Below are positions 6,101-7,511 of a DNA stretch of 7,511 nt, one piece after another. Every line of letters begins with the position of its first letter. Positions within the stretch are counted from its first letter, which is position 1. The notes beneath the pieces are model-generated. The model did not search any database, had not been told where the DNA came from, and saw only the letters and a list, made by a program, of their open reading frames with translations. Source of the stretch: Clostridiales bacterium (GTDB lineage Bacteria > Bacillota > Clostridia > Christensenellales > Aristaeellaceae); contig SFOF01000102.1 of the NCBI GenBank assembly GCA_004552515.1, positions 1 to 7,511 on the forward strand. Reading direction: 5' to 3'. Made by a program: the position numbers and the translations under genes.

Positions 6101-6425
6101 AAAAAAGCTCCACGGTTCCACCCTGCTTGTTAGAAGCGCGGAGTCCCTGGGAGCAGGACAACAGCGACACACGCAGACCGAAAAACAGGACGGGCGCAGC
6201 CCGGCGGCATGTTCGGCGAAGTGTGGAGCAGTTGGCTGTTGCGGAAGGGACGCAGCGTGACATCTAACCGCTTGTGACCTCTGTAACGGGAGGACCCGTC
6301 CCGGTTGTTTCCCGGGCGGCTCAGGAGTGGTTGCGGCCGCCGGCCTGCGCAGAACACTTTCAGCAAGCTGTGTTCCTCTCTGGGCGGGGCATGGGCGGCT
6401 TGGTCTCCGTCTGTGCCAATTTTAC
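6061..6425 (-). promoter_or_regulatory. Threonine-specific T-box riboswitch (thrS leader)
   Basis: The thrS leader senses uncharged tRNA-Thr. The T-box sequence AGGGTGGAACCGTGG lies at 6124-6110. An antiterminator can be drawn: CAGGG (6125-6121) with CCCTG (6092-6088), a 7 nt bulge TGGAACC (6120-6114) that binds the tRNA 3' end, then GTGGAGC (6113-6107) with GCTTCAC (6099-6093). In Stem I, GGAG and CTCC plus GCCGCC and GGCGGC enclose an internal loop containing AACCA, whose ACC (6331-6329) is a threonine specifier codon. A distal GAACAC/GTGTTC hairpin carries the AGAGAG and GCTGAAAG elements typical of Stem I. The CGTTACAG element follows a short ACGGG/CCCGT hairpin. The bulge TGGA predicts U at the tRNA discriminator position. 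At about 410 nt from transcription start to ATG the leader is on the long side. Confidence 0.92.
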
Positions 6426-6431
6426 GCAGAA

Positions 6432-6460
6432 AATATATCACCAATATCAGGTGCTGTCAA
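6432..6460 (-). promoter_or_regulatory. thrS promoter
   Basis: On the minus strand TTGACA (6460-6455), 17 bp, TATATT (6437-6432) is a near-consensus promoter (11 of 12 bases) with transcription starting near 6425, right at the beginning of the T-box leader. Its -35 is 12 bp from the -35 of the divergent uridine phosphorylase promoter. Confidence 0.85.
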
Positions 6461-6472
6461 GAGGAAAGTAAC

Positions 6473-6501
6473 TTGTATAGCAGGAAAACAGAGGGTATAA
6501 T
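6473..6501 (+). promoter_or_regulatory. Promoter of the uridine phosphorylase gene
   Basis: TTGTAT (6473-6478), 17 bp, TATAAT (6496-6501): a perfect -10 with a weak -35 (3 of 6). It is back to back with the thrS promoter, leaving 12 bp between the two -35 boxes. An in-frame ATG at 6500 overlaps the -10 and so cannot be the start codon of this transcript. Confidence 0.7.
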
Positions 6502-6529
6502 GGACAAAAACGCCACAGGAGGTTTTTCT

Positions 6530-7303
6530 ATGGATGAACAAAGCCGTGAACTTCAATTTCACATCCAGTGCGCCCCCGGACAGGTGGGCAAATACTGCAT
6601 CCTCCCCGGCGACCCGGGGCGGTGTGAAGCCATTGCCCGGCACTTTGATGACCCAGTCCATGTTCAGACCAACCGGGAGTACACCACCTACACCGGAACC
6701 CTCCTGGGGGAGAAGGTGAGCGTGGTGTCCACCGGTATCGGCGGACCCTCCGCCGCCATCGCCATGGAGGAGCTGTGCAACCTGGGCTGCCACACCTTTG
6801 TACGGGTGGGTACCTGCGGCGGCATCAAGCTGGAGGTCCAGAGCGATGACGTGGTGGTGGCCACCGGTGCGGTGCGCATGGAGGGTACCAGCCGGGAGTA
6901 TGCCCCTATGGAGTGGCCCGCCGTTCCTGACTTTACCGTGAGCCAGGCCCTGGTAAAGGCGGCCCAAAACCTGCAAAAACCCTGGCACGCGGGCGTGGTC
7001 CAGTGTAAGGACTCCTTTTATGGACAGCACTCTCCTGCCCGTATGCCGGTCAGTTACGAACTGGAGCAGAAGTGGGAGGCCTGGAAGCGCCTTGGGGTGC
7101 TGGCCAGCGAGATGGAGTCGGCCGCCCTGTTTGCCGTGGCTGCCGCGCGAGGGGTGCGGTGCGGCTCGGTATTCCATGTGATCTGGAACCAGGAGCGGGA
7201 GAAGGCTGGGCTGGACCAGAAGGAGTCCCACGATACCTCCGCCGCCATCCAGGTGGGGATCGAGGCCCTGAAGCTGCTGATCCAGGAAGATAAGAAGCTG
7301 TGA
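6530..7303 (+). CDS. udp: Uridine phosphorylase
   Basis: The protein has 257 residues, close to the 253 of E. coli Udp, and aligns with it along its length. Uridine phosphorylase cleaves uridine with phosphate to uracil and ribose 1-phosphate in the cytoplasm (pyrimidine salvage). Visible elements are H11 (FHI), the phosphate loop LPGDPGRCE (25-33, R31), R49, STGIGGPSAAIAMEEL (67-82), the VRVGTCGGI block (91-99, R92), and the ribose-binding SEMES (193-197, E194 and E196). Q166 and R171 in FYGQHSPAR match the uracil-recognising Gln/Arg of uridine phosphorylases (E. coli FYPGQER), though the spacing differs by insertions here. This favours uridine over purine nucleosides; some breadth of substrate is possible. 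The start at 6530 has AGGAGG 7 nt upstream; longer in-frame starts reach into the thrS promoter region. It stands alone, with its own promoter and terminator. Confidence 0.9.
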   Translation: MDEQSRELQFHIQCAPGQVGKYCILPGDPGRCEAIARHFDDPVHVQTNREYTTYTGTLLGEKVSVVSTGIGGPSAAIAMEELCNLGCHTFVRVGTCGGIKLEVQSDDVVVATGAVRMEGTSREYAPMEWPAVPDFTVSQALVKAAQNLQKPWHAGVVQCKDSFYGQHSPARMPVSYELEQKWEAWKRLGVLASEMESAALFAVAAARGVRCGSVFHVIWNQEREKAGLDQKESHDTSAAIQVGIEALKLLIQEDKKL

Positions 7304-7304
7304 T

Positions 7305-7339
7305 TTTTTGGAGCCGCTGGCTGCGGCTCCAAAAATTTT
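7305..7339 (+). terminator. Intrinsic terminator of the uridine phosphorylase gene
   Basis: TTTTTGGAGCCGC (7305-7317) pairs perfectly with GCGGCTCCAAAAA (7323-7335) around the loop TGGCT, followed by TTTT (7336-7339). It starts one base after the stop codon. Confidence 0.85.
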
Positions 7340-7348
7340 CGAATTACA

Positions 7349-7363
7349 CTTGACTTAGTCAAG
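7349..7363. promoter_or_regulatory. Palindromic operator 1 of the MarR-type gene
   Basis: CTTGACTTAGTCAAG is a perfect 15 bp palindrome about a central T, extended to 17 bp by flanking A and T. It covers the -35 hexamer of the promoter at 7350-7377. Confidence 0.8.
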
Positions 7364-7377
7364 TTATGTGATATACT
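7350..7377 (+). promoter_or_regulatory. Promoter of the MarR-type gene
   Basis: TTGACT (7350-7355), 16 bp, TATACT (7372-7377): 10 of 12 consensus bases. The -35 lies inside operator 1, and the end of the -10 and the transcription start lie at or inside operator 2. Confidence 0.75.
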
Positions 7378-7390
7378 TGACTAAGTCAAG
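7376..7390. promoter_or_regulatory. Palindromic operator 2 of the MarR-type gene
   Basis: CTTGACTAAGTCAAG is a perfect 15 bp palindrome about a central A, differing from operator 1 only at the central base. Centres of the two sites are 27 bp apart. A protein bound here would block the -10 and transcription start. Confidence 0.8.
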
Positions 7391-7409
7391 AAAAGGAGTT
7401 GACCGTTTC

Positions 7410-7511
7410 ATGTTCCAGACTCTGGCCTACTACGCCACCGTCTTTCACCGCGGCTTTACCGCCTACACCACCGCCGCCAAGGGCAACAGCAGCGCCAATA
7501 TCGTGTATTTT
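7410..7511 (+). CDS. Probable MarR-family transcriptional regulator, N-terminus only
   Basis: Thirty-four codons are present before the window ends; the gene is cut by the window edge, not visibly broken. The start MFQTLAYYATVFHRGF looks like the first dimerisation helix of small MarR-type winged-helix proteins, but the DNA-binding wing is not in the window, so the family call rests largely on context. AAAGGAG stands 11 nt ahead of the ATG. Two identical-type palindromes cover the promoter, the usual arrangement for an autorepressed MarR gene that also controls a following exporter or enzyme. It is separated from the uridine phosphorylase gene by a terminator and so has its own transcript. 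Confidence 0.5.
   Translation, partial: MFQTLAYYATVFHRGFTAYTTAAKGNSSANIVYF

Noticed and set aside
6130..6444. A 104-codon minus-strand open frame in the thrS leader
   Set aside because: It coincides with the T-box RNA, whose specifier, antiterminator and terminator explain the sequence, and it has no ribosome binding site.
6305..6529. Longer N-terminus for uridine phosphorylase
   Set aside because: The extension runs through the thrS leader and both promoters. ATG 6530 has AGGAGG at ideal spacing and gives the normal family length.

Overview
The window looks like DNA from a GC-rich Clostridia-type gut Firmicute. Pointers are a Thr-specific T-box leader ahead of thrS, a ThrS of the TGS-less type, strong AGGAGG-class ribosome binding sites and sigma-A-type promoters. 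Everything from the left edge to the middle of the window is transcribed leftward (minus strand). The right quarter is transcribed rightward, from a divergent promoter pair near 6432-6501. No tRNA, rRNA, CRISPR array or insertion sequence was seen.

Layout, left to right. Positions 1-135 hold a perfect-consensus minus-strand promoter (TTGACA, 17 bp, TATAAT) and a structured 5' leader for a gene beyond the left edge, possibly the infC-rpmI-rplT operon. Positions 149-4056 hold a compact minus-strand operon of three enzymes, transcribed in this order: an FAD-dependent oxidoreductase, a PIG-L/LmbE-type deacetylase and a CehA/McbA (PHP-like) metallohydrolase. It has its own promoter at 4097-4125 and begins just after the thrS terminator (4150-4196). 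Positions 4215-6011 hold thrS on the minus strand, interrupted by an in-frame TAG at codon 237. Ahead of it lie a full T-box riboswitch with a Thr (ACC) specifier, antiterminator and terminator, and a promoter at 6432-6460. Positions 6530-7303 hold a plus-strand uridine phosphorylase with its promoter and terminator. Positions 7349-7511 hold two palindromic operators overlapping a promoter, and the first 34 codons of a probable MarR-type repressor cut by the window end.

The main observation is thrS. Besides the amber codon at the junction of the editing and catalytic domains, codon choice changes inside the gene. By hand count the first 237 codons contain no NCG codon (GCG, CCG, ACG, TCG), whereas roughly the last 222 contain about 20, like the three-enzyme operon beside it. 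The gene may therefore be a recombinant, or a chimeric assembly joining two related genomes through a conserved gene. Until that is settled, the left part (operon, leader) and the right part (T-box, uridine phosphorylase, MarR) should not be assumed to share one chromosome.

The most likely undescribed biology is the three-enzyme operon. It has all the marks of a functional catabolic or modification module, but no substrate can be named from sequence, and two of its enzymes carry altered active-site motifs. If the left-edge leader is that of infC, the operon sits as an insertion between thrS and infC, genes that are neighbours in many bacteria.
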